A DNA stretch of 64,000 bases from Mycobacterium sp. 852014-50255_SCH5639931 (GCF_001665605.1 NZ_LZSV01000046.1:1-64000); one strand, 5' to 3'; positions 1-9,286 are shown, numbered from the stretch's first letter. Notes: generated by a model not told the origin, from the letters alone. Made by a program: numbers and translations.

Positions 1-451
1 TGTCCCAGCCGGCGGCGGCCCTGGTGATGTCGAAGTTCGCGTCGTAGAGCTGATATGGCGTGGTGCTTTGGCCCAGCGGTAACACGGCCCCGGGCCGCAA
101 CGTCTGGGTTCCCCGCGGCTCGATCTCGAGCACCTTCTTACCCAGGATGTTGTCGGTCTTGATGGCGAGCCGGCTCTCGGTGCCGATCCTTTTGCCGCCG
201 ATGGAAAACTTGATCAGGACGTGGTCGCCGTCGATGTTGAGCGCCTGCACCGTGCCGACATTCACGCCGGAGATGCGCACCTTGTCGTTCTTTTTCAGTT
301 GACCGGTGTCGGTGAACTGCCCGTAGTAGCTCGGGCTGGCGAAGATCATCGGGACGCTGGTGAAGCTTTGGCCGACGGCGACCACGAGCGCCACCACGGT
401 GATGCCCATCAGCCCGACCCGGCCGCGGTTGAATTCCGTCAGTGTTCTCAT
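1..451 (-). CDS. mceC: MceC-family protein, partial (runs off left edge)
   Basis: This is the N-terminal part of the third Mce subunit of an mce lipid-import system. The ATG at 451-449 overlaps the mceB stop as ATGA. The product starts MRTLTEFNRGRVGLMG, then has one membrane-anchor helix and the start of the MlaD/Mce domain, with a segment reading DKVRISGVNVGTVQAL. Mce proteins form periplasmic hexameric tubes that carry hydrophobic substrates to a YrbE permease. The rest of the gene, and presumably mceD-F, lies beyond position 1. Which mce operon this is cannot be told from this half. Confidence 0.9.
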   Translation of the reverse strand, partial: MRTLTEFNRGRVGLMGITVVALVVAVGQSFTSVPMIFASPSYYGQFTDTGQLKKNDKVRISGVNVGTVQALNIDGDHVLIKFSIGGKRIGTESRLAIKTDNILGKKVLEIEPRGTQTLRPGAVLPLGQSTTPYQLYDANFDITRAAAGWD

Positions 452-1488
452 TGCGGCGTGCACCTACCGGTGGGCTGCTGCCAGATCCGAACCGTGCGTA
501 CCGGACCGCCGGGTTGCAGTCCGTTCCACTTGATGGTGAGGTCGCAGACGTAGTAGTTGCCCCAGTCCCCGTACAAGCCGATGCTGCGTCCGATCAGGTT
601 GAGCGCGCTCGGCATCTTGTGGATCAGATCGCCGAGCTGATCGCGTTGGTCCACGAGCGGCTGCTGAAGTGCCTGCAGGTAGTTGATCTCCTTGTGCAGC
701 AAAGCGCGGTTGTCCGCGAGTAGGTCGGCCACTGTCCCGGCGGCGTTGCTGATGTTCGCGGTGGCGGCGGCCAGTGGGTCGGCGTGGTTCTTCAGGCCGG
801 TGATCAATCTCTCGAAGTTGTCGACGGCCTGGTCGAATTCCTTGCGATGCCGAACGGTGGTGTCCAGCACGGTGTTCAGGTTGTTGACCACCTCGCCGAT
901 GGCCTGGTCGCGTTCGGCGATGTGCGCGGTCAGCTGCGCGGTCTGGTCGAGGATGTCGTTGATGGTGCCGCCCTGACCCTGAAACACGGTGATGATGGCT
1001 GACGCGATGGTGTTGGCCTTCTCCGGATCGAGCGCCCGAAACAGCGGCTTGAAACCACCGATCAGGGCGTCGAGATCCAGCGCCGGTGAGGTTCGCGATA
1101 GCGGGATGAAGCCGCCCGCCGGCAGGATGCGGTCAGTGCCCTCACCGTCGCCGTGCTTGAGCTCCAGGTAGCGATTACCGATGAGGTCGAGATAGCGGAT
1201 CTGCGCGGTCGTCGACTGGTAGAGCGGTATCGAGCGGTCCACATCGAAGTCCACCTGCACCCGCATGCTGTCGTCGAGCAGCCGCACTTTTTTGACCTTG
1301 CCGATCTCCACTCCCGCGGCACGAACGAACTGGCCGTCGCGCAGGCCGCTGGCGTTGTTGAACTCCGCGGTGTAACTGTTGGTGCTGTTGAAGCGCATCT
1401 GACCGAACACCACCACGATCGCCACGGTGATCAGCAGCAGCGCCAACGAGACGATGCCGAGCTTGATAGCGGTGCCGGTGATTTTCAT
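448..1488 (-). CDS. mceB: MceB-family protein
   Basis: This is a second-position Mce subunit of 346 aa. I chose the ATG at 1488 (MKITGTAIKLGIVSL) because it gives a short cytoplasmic start plus one membrane helix and overlaps the mceA stop as ATGA. The open frame extends further upstream, but only as antisense-like sequence inside mceA. The MlaD/Mce domain covers about residues 30-130 (ASGLRDGQFVRAAGVEIGKV). A long helical region follows, and the C-terminus has two cysteines. It belongs to a yrbEA-yrbEB-mceA-B-C operon and probably acts in the periplasm as part of a lipid-transfer channel. Confidence 0.92.
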   Translation of the reverse strand: MKITGTAIKLGIVSLALLLITVAIVVVFGQMRFNSTNSYTAEFNNASGLRDGQFVRAAGVEIGKVKKVRLLDDSMRVQVDFDVDRSIPLYQSTTAQIRYLDLIGNRYLELKHGDGEGTDRILPAGGFIPLSRTSPALDLDALIGGFKPLFRALDPEKANTIASAIITVFQGQGGTINDILDQTAQLTAHIAERDQAIGEVVNNLNTVLDTTVRHRKEFDQAVDNFERLITGLKNHADPLAAATANISNAAGTVADLLADNRALLHKEINYLQALQQPLVDQRDQLGDLIHKMPSALNLIGRSIGLYGDWGNYYVCDLTIKWNGLQPGGPVRTVRIWQQPTGRCTPQ

Positions 1489-2792
1489 GGGTTGATCGTG
1501 TTGTCCCCGACTTGGCGGCCCCACACGTACTCGATTGCGTACGGTGAGCCGGTGTCTAAGTGGTTGTAGGGCGCGAGGCTGGCACCGGTGTCCACCACTA
1601 GTTCCGGCGCGGGCCACAGATCGTGTGTGATGGGCTGCCAGCAACCCGGCGCACCCCCGGGGCCGCCGCGGGCGTTCACCCGCGGCAAATTATCCGGATA
1701 CACATAGGGATTCGGCGCCCCGCCGACCAGTCCGGCCAGCCCGAGGAGCCCCATGGTGGCCGCGGTGCCGGTCAACCCTGGGGGAGTCAGTAGGCCTCCC
1801 AAGCCTGACGTCAGCTCGGTCATGGTTTTCATCGCGTAGCCGTTGCCGCCGCCCGTCGCCGCGTAGGCCCTGGGTTCCTCGTCGTAGTAGTTGCGGATGG
1901 TGCAGAAGATCTCGGGGCTGTAGGTGTCGAGCAGCTGGGCGGTGGGCACCAGGTCGGCCATCCCTCGCTGCAGGTACGGCCCGCCCCGCCGGAAAATGTC
2001 GGCACCGGCGTTGCCCAAGCCGGTGGCGGCCAACAGCGCGGCATCCAGGTCGGCTTCCTGGCGGTGCAGCGTGCGCGCTGTGATGACCGCGTTGTTGAGG
2101 GAGTCGAGCAGATCCGGTGCGGCGTTGGCGAAGGTGCCGCCCAGGTCAGCCAGCCCTTGAATGTCATGCCGGGTCTGCGGCATTTGCGGATTGATGTCGT
2201 CGAGGATGGCGTTGGCGTTGACGATCGACTGCCCGAGCTTGTCGCCCAAGCCAGTCAACGCCTGCGCGGCTGCGGCCAGCGTCAGGTTCACCTTGACCGG
2301 ATCCACCTTCTCCGCGATCGCGGTGAGCGTCTCGAACAACGTGTTGAGCTCCGTTGTAACGGACCCGGCATAAATCACTTGCTGTGGGCTGATGGTTTGC
2401 GGCACAGGGTTTTTCGGTGAGGTCAACGACACATACTTGTTTCCGAAGACGGTGGTCGCGTCGATATTGGCGTCCACGTTGGCCGGGATCAGCTCGATGT
2501 ACTTCGGATTCACGTCCAAGACGAACTTGGCCGCCGGTAGGCCGTTACGCTGGATTTCCGAAATGCTGGCCACCCGGCCGATTTCCACCCCGTTGTAGGT
2601 GACCTTCGACCCCGAGTCCATCACCAAACCGGCCCGGGGAGCCAACATCGTCAAGCGTGTCGTCGGCGTGAACTGGCCCCGAAACTGCAACCATACGAAC
2701 GCAAGCACCATCGCAGCGACAGCCGCGAACACCAGAGCCGTTGTCTTGTACGGCGGGATACGTGGCGGGTTCTCCTGCACCGGGCTCGTCAT
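1485..2792 (-). CDS. mceA: MceA-family protein
   Basis: This is a first-position Mce subunit of 435 aa. It has an N-terminal cytoplasmic stretch, a membrane helix at about residues 17-35 (TALVFAAVAAMVLAFVW), an MlaD/Mce domain (GSKVTYNGVEIGRVASI), then a long alpha-helical part and a Gly/Pro-rich tail. The start is 5 bp from the yrbEB stop and the end overlaps mceB, so the genes are translationally packed. In other mycobacteria MceA is the first of six secreted tube-forming subunits. The substrate is not evident here; a lipid or sterol is the family expectation. Confidence 0.93.
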   Translation of the reverse strand: MTSPVQENPPRIPPYKTTALVFAAVAAMVLAFVWLQFRGQFTPTTRLTMLAPRAGLVMDSGSKVTYNGVEIGRVASISEIQRNGLPAAKFVLDVNPKYIELIPANVDANIDATTVFGNKYVSLTSPKNPVPQTISPQQVIYAGSVTTELNTLFETLTAIAEKVDPVKVNLTLAAAAQALTGLGDKLGQSIVNANAILDDINPQMPQTRHDIQGLADLGGTFANAAPDLLDSLNNAVITARTLHRQEADLDAALLAATGLGNAGADIFRRGGPYLQRGMADLVPTAQLLDTYSPEIFCTIRNYYDEEPRAYAATGGGNGYAMKTMTELTSGLGGLLTPPGLTGTAATMGLLGLAGLVGGAPNPYVYPDNLPRVNARGGPGGAPGCWQPITHDLWPAPELVVDTGASLAPYNHLDTGSPYAIEYVWGRQVGDNTINP

Positions 2793-2797
2793 GGCGG

Positions 2798-3676
2798 CTA
2801 CACGGTGAGGTTGAAGTTCGGGTTTTTGCCGTAGACCGCCATCGCGGTGAGCACGACGACGACAACGATTGTCACCAACGACAGCCGCATCGATCGGCCG
2901 ACCGCTTCACCGACGCCGACCGGCCCGCCGGTGGCGGTATAGCCGTAGTAGCAGTGGGTGGTCATCACGATCACCGCAGCCGGGAGCACCTGTGCGAACG
3001 ACCAGCCCACGTCGTTGAGGCGCAGGAATGTATGGAAGTAGTGGTTGTAGGTGCCGGGGGACTGCCCGTAGAACAACACGGTGGTGACCTGTGCGGAGAG
3101 GAAGGCCAGGGTCATCGCCAGCCCGTAGAGCGGGATGATGACGACGAGACCCGCCACCACCCGGGTGGAGGCCAGATAGGCAACCGACCGGATGCTCATC
3201 ACCTCCAGGGCGTCGATCTCCTCGCTGATGCGCATGGCGCCCAGTTCGGCGGTGGCGCCGGCGCCGACCGTGGCGGCCAGCGCCTGACCGGCGGCGACCG
3301 GCGCCACAAACCGCACATTGACCATTGCGGCCAAAAAGCCGGTGAATGCGTCGGCACCGACGTTGCCCAGCGTCGCGTAGCCCTGGATGGCGACCAGTGA
3401 GCCCGCGGCTAGAGTGATGAAGCCGATGATGGCGGCGGTGCCGCCGACCACGGCCATCGCGCCAGTGCCCAACCCCATCTGGGCAATCATGCGCAGCAGC
3501 TCTCTGCGGTAGCGGTGTAGCGCGAAGGGGATCTGCCCGACTGCACTCAGCGCGAACCAGACCATCTGCCCGACCTCGACCAGTAGCCGGGGCGCGGCGT
3601 CACCGTAATCACGGAGGGCAGCGGCTGCCCGCGGGAAGCGGGTACGCGGCGCGACAACCGCGGTAGCCGCTGCCAT
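2798..3676 (-). CDS. yrbEB: YrbE/MlaE-type ABC permease subunit B
   Basis: This is the integral-membrane permease of the Mce importer, 292 aa, in the MlaE family. I chose the ATG at 3676 (MAAATAVVAP), one base after the yrbEA stop, over an in-frame start nine codons upstream that lies inside yrbEA. Several hydrophobic helices are visible, and the conserved MlaE loop reads GAMRISEEIDALEVMSI at about residues 150-166. With YrbEA it should form the heterodimeric inner-membrane permease energised by an MceG-type ATPase encoded elsewhere. Confidence 0.93.
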   Translation of the reverse strand: MAAATAVVAPRTRFPRAAAALRDYGDAAPRLLVEVGQMVWFALSAVGQIPFALHRYRRELLRMIAQMGLGTGAMAVVGGTAAIIGFITLAAGSLVAIQGYATLGNVGADAFTGFLAAMVNVRFVAPVAAGQALAATVGAGATAELGAMRISEEIDALEVMSIRSVAYLASTRVVAGLVVIIPLYGLAMTLAFLSAQVTTVLFYGQSPGTYNHYFHTFLRLNDVGWSFAQVLPAAVIVMTTHCYYGYTATGGPVGVGEAVGRSMRLSLVTIVVVVVLTAMAVYGKNPNFNLTV

Positions 3677-3677
3677 G

Positions 3678-4472
3678 TCAGCGGCCCGGTCCGAACCGGA
3701 CACCGATCGTGGTCAGTGCCGCGTTGATCGCGAAAAGCGCGATGAAGCACAGCACCACCGTCTCGTTGACGGCAGTGCCCAGACCTCTGGATCCGCCGCG
3801 TACGATCAGCCCTCGATAACAGCCGACCAGGCCGGCGACCAGCCCGAACGTCGCGGCCTTGATAATCGCGATCACCACCTCGGGCAGGCCGGTAAGTGCC
3901 GTCAGCGTGGACACGTAGCCACCGCTCGAGACGTTCTGCAGGTACACGCTGAACAGGTAGCCGCCCGCCAGTCCGACGCCGACCACCAGGCCGTTGAGCA
4001 ACACCGCGACGATTGTGGAGGCGACGACGCGGGGCACCACCAGCCGATGGATCGGGTCGATACCGAGCACCTCGAGCGCATCGATCTCCTCGCGGATGGT
4101 GCGCGCGCCGAGGTCGGCGCAGATAGCAGTGCCCCCGGCGCCGCCGACCACCATCACCGTCACGATCGGGCCGAGCTGGGTGACCGCGGCGATCCCAGCA
4201 CCAGCACCAGAGGTGTCCGCGGCGCCGAACTCGCCTAGTAGGACGTTGAACGTGAATATGAGCAGCACGGTTTCCGGGATGGACAGCGCGATAGCGGGCA
4301 GGAACGATACCCGCATGAGGAACCAGCCAGCCACGATGAACTCACGCCACTGGAACGGCCGTGTCAGGGCTTTGCCGGTCAGTGCGCACATTCGGAAGAA
4401 CCCGCCGGTCACTTCCGCCCCTGCCCAGAGGTGGTTTCCAAATTTGGCGGCGACCGCATTCAAGGCAGTCAT
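3678..4472 (-). CDS. yrbEA: YrbE/MlaE-type ABC permease subunit A
   Basis: This is the first gene of the visible mce operon (264 aa). It is an MlaE-family permease with about five hydrophobic helices and the signature loop DLGARTIREEIDALEVLGID in its middle. The ATG at 4472 (MTALNAVAAKFGN) gives a normal family length. About 700 bp without a convincing gene lie upstream, so the operon promoter is expected there. A TetR relic at 5.2-5.6 kb on the same strand may once have controlled the operon. Confidence 0.92.
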   Translation of the reverse strand: MTALNAVAAKFGNHLWAGAEVTGGFFRMCALTGKALTRPFQWREFIVAGWFLMRVSFLPAIALSIPETVLLIFTFNVLLGEFGAADTSGAGAGIAAVTQLGPIVTVMVVGGAGGTAICADLGARTIREEIDALEVLGIDPIHRLVVPRVVASTIVAVLLNGLVVGVGLAGGYLFSVYLQNVSSGGYVSTLTALTGLPEVVIAIIKAATFGLVAGLVGCYRGLIVRGGSRGLGTAVNETVVLCFIALFAINAALTTIGVRFGPGR

Positions 4473-5167
4473 CGGTGCGGCTCCCGACGTGGCGCATGCG
4501 CTTGCGCCGTCGATCGCTTGAGGGCACGGATCCGGGTCGGCGTGTGGTGACCGACCGGACTGCCGAATCGCGTCGTCTGCATAAGCGGGTCATGCATTGT
4601 CGTGAGCGCGAGATAGCGTTGGCGGTCGCGATCCCGATTCGCAAGCATGTCGGCAGAGTGACGGTGCACCGAAAAGCTATTCGCTAGCGGGCATTTCGAG
4701 TCTTCGGCGAACGACGAAGGTCTCCGACGGCATCGCCTCAACTTCCGGCACAACGGTGCTTGGTCTGACTCGCCGCGTAACGCATCACCGGGCTCCAGAC
4801 ACCGGTCGATCACTTGCGCCCCTTGACCGACGTCCTCCGGCCCGCTCCGAATCCCCTCGGTTGTGCCACGCAGCAACTATGGCACTCGACGCTTAGATAG
4901 AAGCGTCGACACGCGCGTACGGTCAGTCAATAATTGAATACCCGAGATATGAATGGCGGATCACTGCGCCGGAATCTTTTGGGCTGCTCCATGATCGCGA
5001 CGCTTCGGCGACTTGGGCCTATACACTGCCCTTGGCGTGCCATCGGATGCACGTCCACCGGCCTTCGTCAGCGAACAAATCGACGGTACGTACAGCGACT
5101 AGTTGCACTACGACAATGGCAATACAAGCTCGTTCAGTGCTACAAGTGAGAATGGACTACGGGCCAA
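4473..5167. other. Long gene-poor region upstream of the mce operon
   Basis: This is about 700 bp with no open frame that has convincing mycobacterial codon use or a recognisable domain. It is locally A/T-richer than its surroundings, especially near 4900-5000. It contains the perfect inverted repeat TCAATAATTGA at 4927-4937, a plausible regulator site or promoter part for the minus-strand mce operon. Nothing else could be assigned. Confidence 0.5.
4927..4937. promoter_or_regulatory. Small A/T-rich palindrome, possible operator of the mce operon
   Basis: TCAAT-A-ATTGA is a perfect 5-bp inverted repeat in an A/T-rich patch about 455 bp upstream of yrbEA. It stands out in GC-rich DNA, but it is short and could be chance. 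No regulator can be named. Confidence 0.25.
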
Positions 5168-5582
5168 CTACCCGCTCCCGCAAAGCATTCTGTCGCCGCG
5201 CTGTTCAATCTGTTGCACCCGGTACCGCGGCAAGGGGTCGTGCGCGACAGACGACTTCCGTGGAGGGTTCGCTCGCTTGCACAGCGCCACGCGGTCGAAC
5301 TGCAGCCCGCTGAGGAAGACATCGACGAAGACGCCCCGCTGGCTTGCTACCGTCGCGTTGCGGGCGAGCACCTGTAGCCGTGCGGACGCGTACATGATTG
5401 CGGCTATGCGTTAGTACGCCGCGGACTTTGGTTCCGAAGTGATGAACGATGGTGCCCTTGGACATGCCAAGATCGTCGGTGATATCGCCGAGATTCGTTC
5501 TCTCGTAGCCACGTTCGGCGACATAGCGCACAAACGCTTCCAGAATCTCATTACGTCTACCGGGCAATCTGGGCATCGTCAA
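5168..5582 (-). pseudogene. Disrupted TetR-family regulator
   Basis: From the ATG at 5582 the frame gives a clean TetR helix-turn-helix over residues 5-52 (RRNEILEAFVRYVAERGY, then LGMSKGTIVHHFGTK). It then loses all resemblance to a protein. A second frame from about 5395 resumes plausible TetR effector-domain sequence (MYASARLQVLARNATVASQ, then FVDVFLSGLQFDRVAL). The total is too short for a 190-210 aa TetR, so at least one frameshift and internal deletions are inferred. It is on the same strand as the downstream mce operon and may be its former repressor. An alternative is that the first frame is a truncated DNA-binding protein that is still made. Confidence 0.7.
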
Positions 5583-6322
5583 CCTTCGGCATGAAACTAA
5601 CCGTCGACCGGTCTATTAGACCCGCCACGCGCGCATCCCCTACCGGTTATGTTGCCGAGCCGGTCACCTGGTCGGCGCGGGCAGCGGCGGCGCTGCCCGC
5701 CTCTGACGGTGAGGGCCCGGATGCTGAAGAATGCTCGCTCGCGGTGTTCAACCAGCCGTTCGGCGACGGCATTAGGTGCCGTAGCTCCAATACGAACGCT
5801 AAGCAGTTGCCGTGGCGGTCGGCGATCACGAGCTTGTGCACGCCTGACTCTCTTAATAGTTCAGCATCCCGTACGCGCTGCCGGGGGACGCCGTTGGTGT
5901 GGACCGTTGGGCTGTCTAACATTTGTGAACTCCCTTGGCGGGGTTCTCTCCTCCGATCCGAACGCTCAAATACTCCAGACCAAATCCAATGTCTCTCCGA
6001 ATGCCGCCGCCGAACAGGGCATTTCGACCCATCCCCAAGGGCTCGTAAGTCGCCTGACAATGGGACCGAAATTCGGAGGCCTGAAGGATTCACCAACGGT
6101 TCGCATCCACGTGCACCTTTGGCAACTGCTGTCTGGTCGACTCACGGCCGCGGTGGCAGCAAATGGCCTCACGGGCGCGTTGGCATGGAGGCCGGTACGA
6201 GTTAACCAGGCTTGGCCTCGCCGCAACCACCCCGCTCTGCAACCTCCCAACCCCTTGGTTGACAATCGATCCAAGACCCACTTCGTCTGAAGTCAACACG
6301 TCACGTCAAAGGAGACACAACC
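5583..6322. other. Decayed intergenic region before the thiolase gene
   Basis: This is 740 bp without an intact gene. The only recognisable trace is a CBS-like minus-strand segment at 5767-5922, annotated separately. A good ribosome binding site (GGAGACAC) just before 6323 belongs to the thiolase gene. Confidence 0.5.
5767..5922 (-). pseudogene. Possible remnant of a CBS-domain protein
   Basis: A minus-strand frame reads LLRESGVHKLVIADRHGN followed by CLAFVLELRHLM. This follows the usual CBS pattern (a helix with gVxxlxVvDxxGxxxG, then a strand ending in rdLM). The surrounding residues look random and there is no sensible start. I infer a decayed fragment of a CBS-pair protein. The match is by eye only. 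Confidence 0.3.
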
Positions 6323-7468
6323 ATGGCTGAAGCCGTCATCGTCGAGGCCGTCCGCTCACCGCTCGGGAAACGCAACGGAGGCCTGTCGGGGGTGCACCCG
6401 GCCGACCTGTCCGCGCAGGTCCTCAACGGGCTGGTCGACAAGGCCGGTATCGACCCGGGAATCGTCGACGACGTCATCTGGGGCTGCGTCATGCAGGCCG
6501 GTGAGCAGGCCCTCGACATCGGCCGCACCGCGCTGCTGGCCGCCGGTTGGCCCGAGACCGTGCCGGGCGTGACCGTCGACCGCCAATGCGGGTCGAGCCA
6601 GCAGTCCATCCACTTCGCCGCGGCGGGCGTGGTCGCCGGACACTACGACGTCGTCGTCGCCGGGGGTGTCGAGTCGATGTCGCGCACCCCCATGGGTTCG
6701 TCGCTGGCCGGTGGCGGCAACCCCTACCCGCAGGCCTTCAAGGACCGCTACCACAAGACGCCCAACCAGGGCCTCGGTGCCGAAATGATCGCCGAGCAGT
6801 GGGGCTTCGACCGCACCGCGCTCGACGAATTCTCGCTGGGATCACACGAAAAGGCCGCTGCAGCACAGGATTCCGGCGCGTTCGACGACCAGATCGTCGG
6901 CATCAAGGATCAGGATGGCAACGTCGTACTCAAGGACGAGGGTATCCGCCGCGGCACCCCGATGGAGAAGATGGCGTCGCTGAAGCCGGCGTTCAAGGAA
7001 GACGGGGTGATCCATGCCGGCAACTCCTCGCAAATCACCGACGGTTCGGCCGCACTCCTGTTCATGTCGGCAGAGAAGGCCAAGGAACTGGGCCTCACAC
7101 CGATCGCCAAGGTGCACACCGCGGTACTGGCCGGCGCCGACCCGGTGATCATGCTGACCGCGCCCATCCCGGCGACGCAGAAGGCGCTCAAGAAGTCCGG
7201 CCTCTCGATCGGCGACATCGGGGCCTACGAGGTCAACGAGGCGTTCGCGCCCGTCCCGCTGGCGTGGCTGAAAGACATTGGGGCCGATGAGAAGAAGCTT
7301 AACCCCAACGGCGGCGCCATCGCGCTGGGCCACCCGCTCGGCGGCTCGGGTGCGCGGTTGATGACCACGCTGCTCTACCACATGCGCGACAAGGGAATTC
7401 GCTACGGCCTGCAGACGATGTGCGAAGGTGGTGGCCAGGCCAACGCCACCATCGTGGAGCTGTTGTGA
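6323..7468 (+). CDS. Thiolase (acetyl-CoA C-acyltransferase), FadA6-like
   Basis: This is a 381-aa degradative-type thiolase, which cleaves a 3-ketoacyl-CoA with CoA or runs the reverse condensation. The nucleophilic Cys is in VDRQCGSSQQ (residue 89), Asn in VNEAFAPV (about 305), His in GGAIALGHPLGG (337) and the second Cys in MCEGGG (367). The ATG has a strong GGAG site 9 bp upstream. It overlaps the following crotonase gene by 4 bp (GTGA), so the two probably form one beta-oxidation unit. H37Rv, as I recall, keeps only short remnants at this place (Rv1135A/Rv1136), whereas both genes are intact here. The substrate is unknown; a short or branched acyl-CoA is plausible. Confidence 0.9.
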   Translation: MAEAVIVEAVRSPLGKRNGGLSGVHPADLSAQVLNGLVDKAGIDPGIVDDVIWGCVMQAGEQALDIGRTALLAAGWPETVPGVTVDRQCGSSQQSIHFAAAGVVAGHYDVVVAGGVESMSRTPMGSSLAGGGNPYPQAFKDRYHKTPNQGLGAEMIAEQWGFDRTALDEFSLGSHEKAAAAQDSGAFDDQIVGIKDQDGNVVLKDEGIRRGTPMEKMASLKPAFKEDGVIHAGNSSQITDGSAALLFMSAEKAKELGLTPIAKVHTAVLAGADPVIMLTAPIPATQKALKKSGLSIGDIGAYEVNEAFAPVPLAWLKDIGADEKKLNPNGGAIALGHPLGGSGARLMTTLLYHMRDKGIRYGLQTMCEGGGQANATIVELL

Positions 7469-8268
7469 CGGACGCTGCCAGCGACCAGCCGGCGGTGCTG
7501 GCCGAACGACGCGGCAACGTCATGGTGATCACCATCAACCGGCCCGAGGCCCGCAACGCGGTCAACGGTGCCGTCAGCATCGGCGTGGGGGACGCGCTCG
7601 ACGCGGCGCAGCACGACCCTGAGGTGCGGGCCGTGGTGATCACCGGCGCCGGCGACAAGTCGTTCTGCGCCGGTGCCGATCTCAAGGCGATCTCGCGCCG
7701 GGAGAACCTGTATCACCCCGAGCACGGCGAGTGGGGGTTCGCAGGTTACGTGCACCACTTCATCGACAAGCCCACCATCGCGGCGGTCAACGGCACCGCC
7801 CTGGGTGGGGGCACCGAGCTGGCCCTGGCCAGTGACCTGGTGGTGGCAGACGAGCGGGCAAAGTTCGGCCTGCCGGAGGTGAAACGCGGGCTGATTGCGG
7901 CCGCGGGCGGCGTGTTCAGGATCGTGCAGCAGCTGCCGCGCAAGGTGGGAATGGAGCTGCTGCTGACCGGCGAGCCGATCACCGCCTCCGACGCCTTCGA
8001 ATGGGGGCTGATCAACCAGGTGGTCGAGGAGGGCACGGTGCTGGAAGCCGCGTTGGCCCTGGCCGCCAGGGTGACCGTCAACGCGCCGCTGTCCGTGCAG
8101 GCCAGCAAGCGCATCGCCTACGGCGTCGACGACGGGGTCGTCACCGACGAGGAAGCGGGATGGCAGCGCACCATGAAAGAAATGGGCGTCCTGCTGCGGT
8201 CCGAAGACGCCAAGGAGGGGCCGCTCGCTTTCGCCGAGAAGCGCGAGCCGGTCTGGAAGGCGCGCTAG
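7465..8268 (+). CDS. Enoyl-CoA hydratase/isomerase (crotonase) family protein
   Basis: This is a 267-aa crotonase-fold protein. The GTG start at 7465 overlaps the thiolase stop (GTGA). The crotonase oxyanion-hole segments are present: SFCAGADLKAI and NGTALGGGTELALASDLVVA. A Glu in FGLPEVKRGLIAAAGG lies where a hydratase catalytic Glu is expected. Coupled translation with the thiolase suggests the two act in consecutive beta-oxidation steps. The C-terminal part is typical (QASKRIAYG, then EGPLAFAEKREPVWK). The exact substrate cannot be inferred. Confidence 0.9.
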   Translation: MTDAASDQPAVLAERRGNVMVITINRPEARNAVNGAVSIGVGDALDAAQHDPEVRAVVITGAGDKSFCAGADLKAISRRENLYHPEHGEWGFAGYVHHFIDKPTIAAVNGTALGGGTELALASDLVVADERAKFGLPEVKRGLIAAAGGVFRIVQQLPRKVGMELLLTGEPITASDAFEWGLINQVVEEGTVLEAALALAARVTVNAPLSVQASKRIAYGVDDGVVTDEEAGWQRTMKEMGVLLRSEDAKEGPLAFAEKREPVWKAR

Positions 8269-8269
8269 C

Positions 8270-9286
8270 TCAGGTCGCGAGGACGTTCACTCCGCGCCGG
8301 AACGTGCCGGGCAGCAGCGTGCACGCCGGCACGATGGCACGGCGCGTGAGCGGTGGGGTGCTGGCCAACACCAGGCCGCGGGTAAGTAACCGGTAGCTTC
8401 GGGTAATCCGTTGCCACGCAAGCTCATACGATGACGGTTTCTCGTCGACGATGGCGGCGACCGCCGCGGCCGCTTGCTTGACCGCCAGGCTGATACCCTC
8501 GCCGGTCAGCGCGTCCTCGTACCCCGCCGCGTCACCGACCAGGAGCACCCGTCCCGCGACGCGGCGGGAGACCACCTGCCGCAACGGCCCGCACCCACGC
8601 GCCTCGCCGCGGCCGGCGCCCTGTAACTGCCCGGCCAGCCGGGAGAACCAGGCGAGGTCGGGCCGGCCCCGCGACAGGATCGCCACGCCAACCAGGTCCG
8701 GTTCCACCGGGGTCACGTATGCCTCGCCCCAGCGCGACCAGTGCACTTCGACGAATTCCGACCACGCCGGCACCCGGTAATGCCAACGGACGCCGTAGCG
8801 CCGCGGCGTCCCCGCCGTCGCCGTGATTCCGACGGACCGCCTGACCTGAGAATGCAGTCCGTCGGCCGCCACCAACCATTTCGCGCGCACACCGGCGGCC
8901 GTCACCCCGTGGGCGTCCTGCTGCACGGTGGTCACCCGCGTCCGAATCCATTCGGCGTCTTGCTCTTTGGCGCGCGCGGCCAGTGCCGCGTGCAACGTCG
9001 TGCGCCGCACCCCCCGGCCCGGCCCATTGCGAAACCGCGCCTGCGCCCGGCGGTGTTCGCTGACGTACGCGATGCCATGGAAGGGCATGCCGACCGGGTC
9101 GACCCCGAGGGACGTCAGCTCGGCCAGCCCGCTGGGCATCAGGCCCTCGCCGCACGCCTTGTCGATGGGACCCTCGCGCGGGTCGGCGACGATCACCGAA
9201 AGTCCTTGGCGGCGTGCGTGTAACGCCGTGGCCAGGCCGCCCGGGCCGCCGCCGACAATCAACAGGTCGGTGTCGTAGTCGGTCAC
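8270..9286 (-). CDS. FAD-dependent oxidoreductase (geranylgeranyl-reductase/monooxygenase type)
   Basis: This is a 338-aa flavoprotein. An N-terminal Rossmann dinucleotide-binding motif is present (LLIVGGGPGGLATALHAR), together with the second FAD motif GRVLLVGDAAGYEDALTGEG near residues 260-280. The GTG at 9286 was chosen because it overlaps the stop of the upstream methyltransferase (GTGA). In type III polyketide loci of actinobacteria (SrsB/SrsC type) an ICMT-like methyltransferase and a flavoprotein hydroxylase of this kind work together on phenolic lipids, but no chalcone-synthase-like gene is adjacent here. In length and place it corresponds to Rv1138c, as I recall. Confidence 0.85.
   Translation of the reverse strand: MTDYDTDLLIVGGGPGGLATALHARRQGLSVIVADPREGPIDKACGEGLMPSGLAELTSLGVDPVGMPFHGIAYVSEHRRAQARFRNGPGRGVRRTTLHAALAARAKEQDAEWIRTRVTTVQQDAHGVTAAGVRAKWLVAADGLHSQVRRSVGITATAGTPRRYGVRWHYRVPAWSEFVEVHWSRWGEAYVTPVEPDLVGVAILSRGRPDLAWFSRLAGQLQGAGRGEARGCGPLRQVVSRRVAGRVLLVGDAAGYEDALTGEGISLAVKQAAAAVAAIVDEKPSSYELAWQRITRSYRLLTRGLVLASTPPLTRRAIVPACTLLPGTFRRGVNVLAT

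Noticed and set aside
5647..6096. Intact 149-aa minus-strand gene
   Set aside because: Only about 50 residues look protein-like (CBS-like). The ends are random in composition and no start signal fits.
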